Assembly: GCA_031292735.1 (NCBI GenBank)
Contig: JARLGP010000088.1
Span: 1-13,925, forward strand
Reading direction: 5' to 3'
DNA: 13,925 nucleotides
Source of the DNA: Holophaga sp.
GTDB lineage: Bacteria; Acidobacteriota; Holophagae; Holophagales; Holophagaceae
The notes under the pieces are model-generated. The model worked only from the letters and a program-made list of their open reading frames with translations. It ran no database searches and was not told the DNA's origin. Below, in pieces: positions 1 to 7,636 of the stretch (its first letter is position 1; each line of letters opens with the position of its first letter). The translations under genes and the position numbers were made by a program.

Positions 1-1
1 C

Positions 2-1537
2 ATCGCCACCAGCAACCTGTCCGGCGGCCAGCCCAACACCAAGCTGGTCCTTTCCGGCACCGGGTTCACCGACGTCCAGCAGGTGTGGTTCGGCCAGACC
101 CCCGCCGTCGACTTCAGCCCAACGTCCGACGGGACCCAGCTCACCGTCACGATTCCGGCCGGAACCGGGACCGTGACCTTGACCGTGACCACGTCCGCCG
201 GGACCAGCCCCGTCGGGCCGTCGTTCACGTTCCAGCAGGTACCGCCCGCCGTCACCGCCTTCACCCCCGACACCGGCGAACCGGGCACCAAGGTGGTCTT
301 CAGCGGCACCAACCTCAACGCCTCCCTGCAGGTGACCTTCGGCGGCGTCCAGGCCGTCACGCTGCCCAGCGCCGACGGCACCCAGCTCATGGCCTGGGTG
401 CCGGACCAGCTGGGGCTTGGCCAGGCGAACGTGGCCATCGGGCCGGCCCAGCCGGCCGGCAGCCCGGCCTTGCGGGAGGGCCAGTTCACGGTCCTGGCCC
501 GGCGGCTGGACACCCTCGGCGGCGCGCTGGTCCCGGTGGCGGGCCTGGACTTGGGATTCTACGGAAAGGAATTCGACTTCCCCAGCGCGGGGCAGCGCAC
601 GGCCCAGTACCAGCAGTATTCCCTCCCCAAGGCGCCGGTCCTGCATCCCTACAATCCCGGCCTCGATGTCCGTCCGGAGATCTTCACCGGGATTCCCAAG
701 TTCACCCTCAACCTCCAATTCCCCCAGGTGTTCAACGCGGCGTTGCCGGATTCGCTCGCGGCCCAGGCCCGGACCGCGGGGATCGATCCCAGCAAGCTCG
801 CCATCTTCATGGAAAGCCAGGACCAGATCTGGACGGGGGTGCCCATGCTGTTCCGGCCCCACTACTGGACCGACCCCGGCGCTCCGAACTTCGGCATATA
901 CAGCACCTCAAGCAGGATCAGCGTCGGCATCTTCGAGGCCGAGAACGGAGTGGTGTTCACTGGACATCCGGCCAACGACTTCTTTTCCGATCCGGCCGAT
1001 ATCAGCGTGCACAGCGCGAGCCTTGCGGTTGACAGCCAGGTGCTTTCCTCGCCCAACAACTATCCGGTGTCCGGCTTCGATTCCGCCACCAGCACCAGCT
1101 TCTGGTCCCTGGTGGTGAAAGGCAACCAGGGCGCCGCGACCCTGCACCTGCTCTTGAACGACGCCGACCAGGCGGCGCTGGAGAGCATCTTCTCCGGCTC
1201 CACCCTCACCATCGGCCAGCTGGGGCAGGCCCTGCAGGGAGTCACCCTGAGCAACCCCAGGATGGTCACCCAGAGCCAGGCCCTGTTCCGGCCCGTGATC
1301 ACCGGCGCCGTCCTCGGGTCCGCCCCCCAGGACGGAGATCCCACCCTGACCATCCTGGGCTCGGGCTTCACCGGCGCCACCGGCGTCACCGTGGGCAGCG
1401 CCAACCAGGCCGGGGCAGCGTTCACCGTGGTCACCGATTCGTTGATCACCGTGACCATCCCCCAGGCCGTCGCCGCCCAGGGCAACATCATCGTCACCAG
1501 CGCCTTCGGCGCCAGCGGGCCGGCCGCGCTGGACTGA
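2..1537 (+). CDS. IPT/TIG-repeat surface protein, 5'-truncated
   Basis: The frame is open from the first bases of the window, so the true start and any signal peptide lie upstream; 511 residues are visible. Two immunoglobulin-like IPT/TIG repeats occupy about residues 3-78 and 80-163, each with the typical SGTGF/SGTNL turn followed by a VxFGG-like strand. A third (about 430-511, motif LGSGFTGATGV) closes the protein. Between them, about 165-428, lies a region I do not recognise, rich in aromatic residues and predicted beta strands, followed by a short helical part. The visible part contains no cysteine, which fits an extracytoplasmic protein. IPT/TIG repeats usually act as stalk or binding modules in secreted and surface proteins; a specific ligand cannot be inferred. 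The gene ends 34 bp before ddl and appears functionally unrelated to it. The IPT call is fairly secure; the location is inference. Confidence 0.8.
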   Translation: MATSNLSGGQPNTKLVLSGTGFTDVQQVWFGQTPAVDFSPTSDGTQLTVTIPAGTGTVTLTVTTSAGTSPVGPSFTFQQVPPAVTAFTPDTGEPGTKVVFSGTNLNASLQVTFGGVQAVTLPSADGTQLMAWVPDQLGLGQANVAIGPAQPAGSPALREGQFTVLARRLDTLGGALVPVAGLDLGFYGKEFDFPSAGQRTAQYQQYSLPKAPVLHPYNPGLDVRPEIFTGIPKFTLNLQFPQVFNAALPDSLAAQARTAGIDPSKLAIFMESQDQIWTGVPMLFRPHYWTDPGAPNFGIYSTSSRISVGIFEAENGVVFTGHPANDFFSDPADISVHSASLAVDSQVLSSPNNYPVSGFDSATSTSFWSLVVKGNQGAATLHLLLNDADQAALESIFSGSTLTIGQLGQALQGVTLSNPRMVTQSQALFRPVITGAVLGSAPQDGDPTLTILGSGFTGATGVTVGSANQAGAAFTVVTDSLITVTIPQAVAAQGNIIVTSAFGASGPAALD

Positions 1538-1559
1538 AGACGGGGCGCCGGTCTTGGTT

Positions 1560-1571
1560 TAGACTGGGTCC
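1560..1571 (+). promoter_or_regulatory. Candidate -10 box for ddl, leaderless geometry
   Basis: TAGACT at 1560-1565 is followed by exactly six bases and then the ddl ATG. No Shine-Dalgarno sequence lies between. Transcription starting 6-7 nt after a -10 box would begin at the start codon. No good -35 hexamer is visible. Confidence 0.4.
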
Positions 1572-2660
1572 ATGACCAGCGACCGTCTTTCCGTAGGCCT
1601 CCTGTTCGGCGGCGAAAGCCCCGAGCATGAAGTGAGCATCGTTTCCGCCCGAAGCATCGCCACCCACCTGGACCCCGCCCGGTTTGAAGTCCGGCCCATG
1701 GGCATCGCCCGCAACGGGGTGTGGGTGATGAACGGCGATCCCATGGCCCGCCTGGCGGCGGGGGAACTGCCCCAGCGCAGCGAGCACCCGTTCCTGCCCC
1801 TGGAGCGGGGCGCCGAATCCACCCCGCTGCCCGATGTGTTCTTCAACGCCATCCACGGCGCGGGGGGCGAGGACGGCCAGATCCAGGGCTACCTGGAGCC
1901 CCTGCACCGGCCCTACACCGGCGCCGGCCTGCTGGCCATGGCCGCCGCCCTGGACAAGTGGATCACCAAGCGCATCTGGGAGTCGGAGGGCCTGCCGGTG
2001 GTGCCCTACCAGGGGCTCACCGAGGAACGCTGGCACAAGTCGCCCGAGGCTATCCTGCGCGGCCTGGAGGCGCTGGGGCTGCCGCTGTTCCTCAAGCCGG
2101 CCAACCTGGGCTCCAGCATCGGCATCGAGAAGGTGACCCGCCGCGAGGACCTCGCCCCGGCCCTGGACCGGGCCTTCGGCTTCGACCGGCGGGTGCTGGT
2201 GGAGCAGGGGCTGCGCGCCCGGGAACTGGAAGTGGCGGTGCTGGGCGGCGACGACCCGTTCGTCAGCGTGCCCGGGGAGATCATCGTCGCCGGCGAATTC
2301 TATGACTTCAAGGACAAGTACCTGGACGGCAAGAGCTCCACCCGGATCCCGGCCCAGCTGCCCGAAGGCATGGCCAACCTCATCACCCGCCACGCCGTGG
2401 CCGCCTTCCGGGCCCTGGACGCCTACGGCATGGCCCGGGTGGATTTCTTCCTGGACCGGGACACCGGCCAGCTGTTCCTCAACGAGATCAACCTCATTCC
2501 CGGCTTCACCAGCATCAGCATGTATCCCAAGCTCATGGAGGCCAGCGGGATTCCCTACCCGGAGCTGCTCAGCCGGCTGATCGACCTGGCGGTGCAGCGG
2601 CACCGGGACAAGGCGGCCAAGACCCGGTTCTTCCAGAGCGGGAGCCAGTGGTTCGCGTAG
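1572..2660 (+). CDS. ddl: D-alanine--D-alanine ligase
   Basis: ATP-grasp ligase that joins two D-alanines in the cytoplasm to make the terminal dipeptide of the peptidoglycan stem. The 362-residue length matches the longer DdlA-like branch. Visible motifs are GGESPEHEVS (13-22), HGAGGEDG (95-102), the PYTGAG turn (114-119), KPANLGSSIGI in the central ATP-grasp part (175-185), and ARVDFF followed by NEINLIPGFTSISMYP (288-319) carrying the metal and phosphate ligands. The omega-loop reads EFYDFKDKYLDG, with Lys249-Tyr250 matching the Lys-Tyr pair of D-Ala-D-Ala ligases. It is therefore not the Phe-type or VanA-type depsipeptide ligase. The start at 1572 gives the usual N-terminus just before the first beta strand (SVGLLFGG). 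An AmpG-like wall-recycling permease lies two genes downstream. Confidence 0.96.
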   Translation: MTSDRLSVGLLFGGESPEHEVSIVSARSIATHLDPARFEVRPMGIARNGVWVMNGDPMARLAAGELPQRSEHPFLPLERGAESTPLPDVFFNAIHGAGGEDGQIQGYLEPLHRPYTGAGLLAMAAALDKWITKRIWESEGLPVVPYQGLTEERWHKSPEAILRGLEALGLPLFLKPANLGSSIGIEKVTRREDLAPALDRAFGFDRRVLVEQGLRARELEVAVLGGDDPFVSVPGEIIVAGEFYDFKDKYLDGKSSTRIPAQLPEGMANLITRHAVAAFRALDAYGMARVDFFLDRDTGQLFLNEINLIPGFTSISMYPKLMEASGIPYPELLSRLIDLAVQRHRDKAAKTRFFQSGSQWFA

Positions 2661-2661
2661 C

Positions 2662-2689
2662 TTGAAACTTGGCTTATTCAACCTATGCT
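2662..2689 (+). promoter_or_regulatory. Predicted sigma70-type promoter for rod-like gene
   Basis: TTGAAA (2662-2667) and TATGCT (2684-2689) are separated by 16 bp, immediately after the ddl stop. The predicted start near 2696 leaves a leader of about 15 nt containing a G-rich GGGGGTAGGG tract before the ATG at 2711. This is the best-matching -35/-10 pair in the window. Confidence 0.5.
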
Positions 2690-2710
2690 TGAAGCCGTGG
2701 GGGTAGGGCC

Positions 2711-3028
2711 ATGGATGGAATACCAGCGAGCCTGTCCGGATTGCAGACGGCAGGCCAAAGCATCGCCCTGTCGGCCAACAACGTGGCCAACCTCAACAGC
2801 ACCGGCTACCGGGCGCGGAGCCTGACCCAGGAGGACCTGCCCCAGGGCGGGGTCTACGGCGCCGCCGTGCAGCAGAGCCAGGCGCCCCTGAATCCCGGGG
2901 GCGGCAACGTGGACCTGGCCACCGAAGCGGTGAACCTGGACACCCAGGGCACCGCCTACCAGGCCGATCTGAAGTTCCTGCAGGTGCAGAACAAGATGCT
3001 GGGATCCGCACTGGATCTGAACGCCTGA
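2711..3028 (+). CDS. Minimal flagellar basal-body rod-like protein
   Basis: 105 residues built from just the two ends of a flagellar axial protein. The N-terminal part carries the rod signature ALSANNVANLNSTGYRAR (about 19-36). The C-terminal part reads like the terminal helix of FlgB/FlgC/FlgK proteins (YQADLKFLQVQNKML, about 82-96). A glycine/proline-rich connector of about 40 residues replaces the usual middle domain. FlgB and FlgC are usually about 130-140 residues, so this one is short, yet both termini are intact, arguing against simple truncation. In flagellated bacteria these termini form the coiled-coil layer of the rod. No other flagellar gene is in the window, so a place in a real rod is unproven; it might be an accessory or relic member. 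Family call good, exact role unknown. Confidence 0.75.
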   Translation: MDGIPASLSGLQTAGQSIALSANNVANLNSTGYRARSLTQEDLPQGGVYGAAVQQSQAPLNPGGGNVDLATEAVNLDTQGTAYQADLKFLQVQNKMLGSALDLNA

Positions 3029-3040
3029 GGAAATTGATGG

Positions 3041-3052
3041 CATCCTAGGGGG
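3041..3052 (+). promoter_or_regulatory. Weak -10-like box, leaderless geometry, before AmpG-like gene
   Basis: CATCCT at 3041-3046 keeps the two most conserved -10 bases (A at position 2, T at position 6) and sits exactly six bases before the ATG at 3053. This is the same geometry as upstream of ddl. The match is weak on its own and is listed because it repeats at other genes here. Confidence 0.25.
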
Positions 3053-4276
3053 ATGTCTGACCCCCGCCCCGCCTTTCGGCTACCTGTTCTGCTGACCGTG
3101 GGCGTGTTCGGCTTCACCTCGGGCGTGCCCCTGATCCTCACCCAGTCCACCCTCCAGGCCTGGATGGGCGACGCCGGGGTGGACCTGAAGACCGTGGGCC
3201 TGTTCGCCCTGGCGGGCCTGCCGTACACCTTGAAGTTCCTGTGGTCGCCGCTCATGGACCGCTACCAGCTGCCCTTCCTGGGCCGGCGCCGGGGCTGGAT
3301 GCTGGTGACCTTCCTCATGCTGATGGCCCTGCTGGCGCTCCTGGCCCGGTCCGATCCCCGCGCCCACCTGCACGTGGTGGCCCTGGTCGCCCTGGCGGTG
3401 GCCTTCTTCAGCGCCAGCGCCGACATCAACGTGGACGCCTACCGCACCGAGCTGCTGCCCGGCAAGCTGCTGGGCCCGGGCACCTCGCTGCACATCACCG
3501 GCTACCGGCTGGGCATGGTGTTCGCCGGCGCCCTCGCGCTGATCCTGGCCGACCGGATGCCCTGGCGGACGGTCTACCTCATCATGGCCCTGGGCCTGCT
3601 GCCCGGCGCCGTGACCACCTTCCTGGCCCCCGAGCCGGAGGGCCTCAAGGCGCCCCGGAGCCTCCGGGAGGCGGTGGTGGAACCGTTCGTGGAGTTCCTC
3701 CGGCGCAAGCGGTCCCTGGAGGTGCTGGCCTTCATCCTGCTCTACAAGGTGGGGGACAACCTCTGCGTTTCCCTCAACCTGCCGTTCTTCCGCTCCCTGG
3801 ACTTCTCCAAGACCGAAATCGGCCTGGCCACCAAGGGGGTGGGCATGGCCTGCCTGATCGGCGGCGGCCTGCTGGGTGGGCTGCTCATGAGCCGCTGGAG
3901 CCTACGCCGGTCGCTCTGGGTGTTCGGCCTGCTGCAGATGGTCTCCATGTCCGGCCACCTGGCCCTGGCCCTCACCGGCCGGAACCACGCCCTGCTGCTG
4001 CTCACCATCGCGGTGGAGAACTCCATCTTCGCCATGGGCACCGTGGCCTACCTGGCCATGATCCAGCGCTGCTGCGAACTCAAGAGCACCGCCACCCAGT
4101 TCGCCCTGCTCACCAGCCTGTCCGCCATCGCCCGGGTGGTGTTCGCCAGTCCGGCCGGGTACCTGGTCAAAGCGGCCGGCTGGCCGGTGTTCTTCATGGT
4201 CTGCATGGCCCTGGCCGTCCCGGGCCTCCTGCTGCTGCACCGGTTCGACCGCTGGGAGCTGCCGGAACCGCGTTAA
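3053..4276 (+). CDS. AmpG-like MFS muropeptide permease
   Basis: Polytopic major-facilitator protein of 407 residues with about twelve hydrophobic segments. The AmpG hallmarks are clear: SGVPLILTQSTLQAWM near the N-terminus (23-38), the PYTLKFLWSPLMDRY segment (57-71) followed by GRRRGW, and SADINVDAYRTELLP (122-136) followed by a GYRLGM helix. AmpG family members import anhydro-muropeptides released from the wall into the cytoplasm for recycling, and in some species this feeds beta-lactamase induction. It is shorter than E. coli AmpG (about 490 residues), lacking the extra C-terminal segments, as many family members do. The start at 3053 places MSDPRPAFRL before the first helix. An AGGGGG run directly abuts the ATG, too close to be a proper ribosome site. 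A narrower substrate cannot be read from sequence. Confidence 0.85.
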   Translation: MSDPRPAFRLPVLLTVGVFGFTSGVPLILTQSTLQAWMGDAGVDLKTVGLFALAGLPYTLKFLWSPLMDRYQLPFLGRRRGWMLVTFLMLMALLALLARSDPRAHLHVVALVALAVAFFSASADINVDAYRTELLPGKLLGPGTSLHITGYRLGMVFAGALALILADRMPWRTVYLIMALGLLPGAVTTFLAPEPEGLKAPRSLREAVVEPFVEFLRRKRSLEVLAFILLYKVGDNLCVSLNLPFFRSLDFSKTEIGLATKGVGMACLIGGGLLGGLLMSRWSLRRSLWVFGLLQMVSMSGHLALALTGRNHALLLLTIAVENSIFAMGTVAYLAMIQRCCELKSTATQFALLTSLSAIARVVFASPAGYLVKAAGWPVFFMVCMALAVPGLLLLHRFDRWELPEPR

Positions 4277-4278
4277 CC

Positions 4279-4308
4279 ATGTCATTTGCGGTCGTACGGG
4301 ACTAGTAT
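4279..4308 (+). promoter_or_regulatory. Predicted promoter for polyphosphate:AMP phosphotransferase
   Basis: ATGTCA (4279-4284, 4 of 6 to the -35 consensus) and TAGTAT (4303-4308) are separated by 18 bp in the gap after the AmpG-like gene. The predicted start near 4315 leaves a leader of about 22 nt that contains CTGGAG, a plausible ribosome site, before the ATG at 4337. Transcription from here would exclude the upstream TTG start at 4286. Confidence 0.4.
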
Positions 4309-4336
4309 CTCAGCACCACTGCCTCCTGGAGCCGCC

Positions 4337-5815
4337 ATGTTCGAATCCGCTGAACTCGGTCATCGCGTGGACAAGGCCGTCTACGACCAGGAAGTTCCCG
4401 CCCTGCGGGAAGCCCTGCTGAACGCCCAGTTCGACCTGGAAACCAGCAAGAAATGCCCGGTGATCATCCTCATCGCCGGCCTGGACGGGGCCGGCAAGAG
4501 CGCCACCGCCAACACCCTCAACGAGTGGATGGACCCCCGGTTCATCCAGACCCACGGTACCGACGCCCCCTCGGACGAGGAACTGGAGCGGCCGCACATG
4601 TGGCGGTTCTGGCGCCAGCTGCCGCCCAAGGGGCGCATCGGCATCTTCGACGGCAGCTGGTATGCCTGGCCGATCTTCGAGCGGGCCGCGGGCCGCATCA
4701 AGAACCCCAAGCTGGACCAGGCCCTGGAAGAGGTGCGCCGGTTCGAGCAGATGCTCATCGACGAAGGGGCGATGATCCTGAAGTTCTGGATGCACCTGTC
4801 CAAGGCGGCCCAGAAGAAGCGCCTGAAGAAGCTGGAAAGCGACCCCCTCACCCGCTGGCGGGTGACCGACCGGGACTGGCAGCACTTCGAGCTGTACGAC
4901 ACCTTCCAGGAAGTCAGCGAGCGGGCCCTGCGCCGCACCAGCACCGCCGCGGCCCCGTGGATCCAGGTGGAGGCGGTGGATCCGCGCTACCAGAAGCTGG
5001 TGGTGGGCAAGACCCTGCTGGAGCAGCTCCGGCTCCGGCTGGACGGCCCCGCCCCCCAGCCCAGGACCATCCAGGCCCCCGCCGCCGTGCCCAACCTCGA
5101 CGGGATGAACATCCTCAAGTCCCTGGACCTGACCCGGAAGCTGGACAAGCCCGACTACGAACGGGAGCTGGAGCAGTACCAGGGCAAGCTCAACCTGCTG
5201 ACCCGCCACAAGGCGTTCCGCGACCACAACGTCATCATGGTGTTCGAGGGGGTGGACGCCGCCGGCAAGGGCGGAGCGGTGCGGCGCATCACCCAGGCCA
5301 TCGACGCCCGGCTCTGCCACATCACGCCCATCGCCGCGCCCACCGAAGAGGAGCGGGCCCAGCCCTACCTCTGGCGGTTCTGGCGCAACCTGCCGCGCAA
5401 GGGCCGGCTGGCCATCTTCGACCGCAGCTGGTACGGCCGGGTGCTGGTGGAGCGGGTGGAAGGCTTCTGCAGCGAGGCCGACTGGCTGCGGGCCTACGGC
5501 GAGATCAACGATTTCGAGGAGCAGATCCACGACAGCGGCGGGATCATCCTGAAGTTCTGGCTGAGCATCAGCCAGGAGGAACAGCTGCGCCGCTTCGAGG
5601 AACGCCAGAACAGCCCGTTCAAGCGCTTCAAGATCACCGAGGACGACTGGCGCAACCGCAAGAAGTGGGACAGCTACGAAACCGCCATTTGCGCCATGCT
5701 GGACCGCACCAGCACCGAGATCGCCCCCTGGACGCTGGTGGAGAGCGAGGACAAGTACTTCGGCAGGATCAAGATCCTCCGGACCCTGTGCGAGCGGATC
5801 GAGGAAAGCCTTTAA
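4337..5815 (+). CDS. pap: Polyphosphate:AMP phosphotransferase (tandem PPK2)
   Basis: Cytoplasmic kinase of 492 residues that transfers phosphate from inorganic polyphosphate to AMP, giving ADP. Two PPK2 domains are fused: domain 1 at about 10-235 and domain 2 at about 265-490. Each has a P-loop, GLDGAGKS (48-55) and GVDAAGKG (305-312). Domain 2 keeps the full family motif IFDRSWYGRVLVERVEGF (360-377), whereas domain 1 has IFDGSWYAW in its place, having lost the Arg and Gly. That suggests domain 2 is the main catalytic unit, as thought for two-domain homologues such as Pseudomonas PA3455. Length and the MFESAE start agree with that family. A TTG-initiated frame opens at 4286, but the ATG at 4337 has a CTGGAG site and the family N-terminus, so I chose it. 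Confidence 0.93.
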   Translation: MFESAELGHRVDKAVYDQEVPALREALLNAQFDLETSKKCPVIILIAGLDGAGKSATANTLNEWMDPRFIQTHGTDAPSDEELERPHMWRFWRQLPPKGRIGIFDGSWYAWPIFERAAGRIKNPKLDQALEEVRRFEQMLIDEGAMILKFWMHLSKAAQKKRLKKLESDPLTRWRVTDRDWQHFELYDTFQEVSERALRRTSTAAAPWIQVEAVDPRYQKLVVGKTLLEQLRLRLDGPAPQPRTIQAPAAVPNLDGMNILKSLDLTRKLDKPDYERELEQYQGKLNLLTRHKAFRDHNVIMVFEGVDAAGKGGAVRRITQAIDARLCHITPIAAPTEEERAQPYLWRFWRNLPRKGRLAIFDRSWYGRVLVERVEGFCSEADWLRAYGEINDFEEQIHDSGGIILKFWLSISQEEQLRRFEERQNSPFKRFKITEDDWRNRKKWDSYETAICAMLDRTSTEIAPWTLVESEDKYFGRIKILRTLCERIEESL

Positions 5816-5820
5816 ATCGT

Positions 5821-5855
5821 TAGACTCCCTCAACCCTGGAAGGGGTTCCCTGGGT
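5821..5855 (+). promoter_or_regulatory. Possible promoter and 5' hairpin before spy-like gene
   Basis: A TAGACT -10-like box (5821-5826) begins two bases after the preceding stop codon region. The predicted transcript start, about 5833, coincides with the first base of a hairpin: ACCC (5833-5836) and GGAA (5838-5841) pair with TTCC (5846-5849) and GGGT (5852-5855), with small bulges. No U-tract follows, so it is more likely a leader structure than a terminator. No good -35 is visible. Confidence 0.25.
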
Positions 5856-5900
5856 CAGATCCGGTGAGCTTGAACCCGCTCCCCCTTCGAGGATCCCCCC

Positions 5901-6422
5901 ATGAGAATCATGCATTCCCTTACCTTGCTTGGCCTCGCCATCGCCCTGCCGGCCATGGCCCAGGCACCGGCTCCCGCTCCCCAGGCCCCCATGCAGCAGC
6001 CGGGGCACTCCTGGGACAAGATGATGGGCCGGATGGCCGAGAAGCTGAACCTCACCGATGCCCAGAAGGCCAGTTGCAAGGACATCGTCGCCAAGCACAA
6101 GGACAACCTGGCGAGCAAGGGCAAGGCCGCCAGGGAGGCCCGCCGGGCCTTCTCCGAGGCCGTGGAGAAGCCCGAGAGCACCCCGGACACCCTCAAGACC
6201 CTGAACCGCGCCGCGGCCGACGCCCGCATCGAAGCAATGCTGGAGGGCCGGGCCATGCGCCAGGAACTGCGCGCCGTGCTCACCCCGGACCAGCGGGAAA
6301 AGGCGGCCTACCTGATGGGCCGCCGGGCCGGGATGGGCATGGACCGGGGCTGGGGCGGCCACGCGGGCATGATGATGGGCGGCGGCATGGGGCAGTGCGC
6401 CCCGGCCATGGCCCAGAAGTAA
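5901..6422 (+). CDS. Spy/CpxP-like periplasmic protein
   Basis: 173 residues with a signal peptide: short basic start, hydrophobic LTLLGLAIALP, and a likely cleavage after AMA at residue 20. A proline/alanine-rich linker follows. The mature part is mostly helical and carries two LTxxQ-type motifs of the Spy/CpxP family, LNLTDAQK (49-56) and LTPDQREK (127-134). Family members are periplasmic chaperones or stress and metal-response factors. The tail (144-173) is rich in Met, Gly and His with one Cys, suggestive of copper or other soft-metal binding (inference). A GAGGA site at 5889-5893 lies seven bases before the ATG at 5901, favouring it over the ATG at 5910. Two signalling genes follow directly, as Spy/CpxP-type genes often sit beside the kinases that control them. 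Confidence 0.78.
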   Translation: MRIMHSLTLLGLAIALPAMAQAPAPAPQAPMQQPGHSWDKMMGRMAEKLNLTDAQKASCKDIVAKHKDNLASKGKAAREARRAFSEAVEKPESTPDTLKTLNRAAADARIEAMLEGRAMRQELRAVLTPDQREKAAYLMGRRAGMGMDRGWGGHAGMMMGGGMGQCAPAMAQK

Positions 6423-6446
6423 GGACGGCGGAGCCGGGGGCAGGGT

Positions 6447-6458
6447 TATAATCCAGCC
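6447..6458 (+). promoter_or_regulatory. Perfect -10 box with leaderless geometry before kinase
   Basis: TATAAT (6447-6452) is a perfect -10 consensus in a GC-rich setting, exactly six bases before the GTG start at 6459. The predicted transcript start coincides with the start codon, and no Shine-Dalgarno sequence is present. The -35 region is poor. Confidence 0.55.
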
Positions 6459-7601
6459 GTGACCCACCCCAGCTCCGCTTTCGTATGGATCCTGCTCGGC
6501 CTCCCACTGGTCATCGTGCTGGTGGGCCTGTTCATGTTCCTCACCCGCTGGCTGCGCCTGCGGCCGCGCTCCGGGGGGGAATCCGAAGAACTGCTGCTGG
6601 GGGCCGTGTCCCAGAGCCTCCAGGAACGGGGCCGGCTGGCGGCCTCGCTGGGCGAGCTGCGCACCGTCCACGAGCGGCTGCTGGACGCGCTGCCTTCGGG
6701 CATCCTGTGGGTGGACCAGCGCCAGCGGGTGGCGGCCCTCAACGGCCCCGGCCTGGCCCTGCTGGGGGTCAAGCCCGGGGTCATCGGGCTGGACGCCAGG
6801 TTCGTGCTGGAACCTTTCCCCTGGCTGCTGGCCGGGCTCGGCCAGGCGCCCGGCGCGGCCTGGCGCTGCGACGGCGGCGGCCGCCGCTGGCGCCTGCGCC
6901 GGATCGAGGCCCCCGACATGGTGGGCACGCTGCTGGAGTTCGAGGACATCACCGAGTGGGAGCAGGACGAGCGGCGGCGGCAGCTGCGCGACCGGTTCGC
7001 GGAGCTGGGCGAGATGACCGCCGGGGTGGCCCACCAGCTGAAGAACAGCCTGGCGGTGCTGAAGGGCCACGGCCAGCTGCTGCAGCGGGCCGGCCAGCTG
7101 GAATCGGCCCAGGCCGTGCTCGAGGAGACCGACACCCTGGAGCGTCTGGTGCAGCGCTTCCTGCAGTGGGCCAAGCCGCTGGAGCCCCAGTGCGTGGAGC
7201 TGGACCTGGAGGAGGCGGCGGCCCAGGCGGTGGCCGAGGTGGGCCGGCGGCCGGCGCTCCGGGACCGCACCGTCACGGTAACGGGCCAGGGCCGGGCCCT
7301 GGCCGATCCCATGCTGCTGCACCAGGCCCTGGTGAACCTGCTGGAGAACGCCGCCCAGGCCACTCCGGTCGGGAGCCGGGTGCAGGTGCTCATCGCCGAC
7401 GGCCTGCTGGAGATCCTGGACGAAGGGCCCGGGCTGGATCCGGAATCCGCCGCCCGCATGCTGAAGCCGTTCGAGAGCGGCCGTCCCGACGGCACCGGGC
7501 TGGGGCTGCCCCTGGCCCTCAAGTGGCTCAACGTCCAGGGGGCGGACCTGGTCATCGGCCTGCGCCCGGAAGGCGGCAGCCGGCTCACGGTGCGGTGGTA
7601 G
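6459..7601 (+). CDS. Membrane-anchored NtrB-like sensor histidine kinase
   Basis: 380 residues. One membrane helix near the N-terminus (about 9-29) is followed by a charged stretch and a PAS-like sensor region (about 70-165). The dimerisation/phosphoacceptor motif is ELGEMTAGVAHQLKNSL (182-198), with His192 the likely autophosphorylated residue. The ATPase domain shows the N box NLLENAAQA (293-301), G1 DEGPGLD (321-327), F box KPFES (336-340) and G2 GTGLGLPLA (345-353). The H box reads HQLKN rather than the common HE(I/L)RN, a mild variation. The GTG start at 6459 is the only upstream initiator in frame that keeps the whole membrane helix. No separate receiver gene is adjacent. The next gene, 35 bp downstream, is itself a kinase-regulator fusion, so the two may share one pathway. 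The signal sensed is unknown. Confidence 0.9.
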   Translation: MTHPSSAFVWILLGLPLVIVLVGLFMFLTRWLRLRPRSGGESEELLLGAVSQSLQERGRLAASLGELRTVHERLLDALPSGILWVDQRQRVAALNGPGLALLGVKPGVIGLDARFVLEPFPWLLAGLGQAPGAAWRCDGGGRRWRLRRIEAPDMVGTLLEFEDITEWEQDERRRQLRDRFAELGEMTAGVAHQLKNSLAVLKGHGQLLQRAGQLESAQAVLEETDTLERLVQRFLQWAKPLEPQCVELDLEEAAAQAVAEVGRRPALRDRTVTVTGQGRALADPMLLHQALVNLLENAAQATPVGSRVQVLIADGLLEILDEGPGLDPESAARMLKPFESGRPDGTGLGLPLALKWLNVQGADLVIGLRPEGGSRLTVRW

Positions 7602-7604
7602 GAT
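7599..7604 (+). promoter_or_regulatory. Possible -10 box before kinase-regulator fusion
   Basis: TAGGAT overlaps the stop codon of the upstream kinase gene and would start a transcript near 7611, about 26 nt before the ATG at 7637. No convincing -35 or ribosome site is visible, so co-transcription with the upstream kinase is equally possible. Confidence 0.2.
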
Positions 7605-7636
7605 GCAGGCACCCCAACGCGCGCCGAGACCCCTCC

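Noticed and set aside
1572..2660. Van-type depsipeptide ligase instead of Ddl
   Set aside because: The omega-loop keeps the Lys249-Tyr250 pair of D-Ala-D-Ala ligases, and no vanH or vanX-like gene is nearby.
1494..2681. Open frame of 395 codons on the minus strand opposite ddl
   Set aside because: Codon-phase shadow of ddl; no coherent protein features.
4286..4336. TTG start giving a 17-residue extension of the PPK2 protein
   Set aside because: The ATG at 4337 has a ribosome site and the family-typical N-terminus, and the candidate promoter lies inside the extension.
4310..5833. Open frame of 507 codons on the minus strand opposite the PPK2 gene
   Set aside because: Shadow of the polyphosphate phosphotransferase frame; composition is biased and no motif is recognisable.
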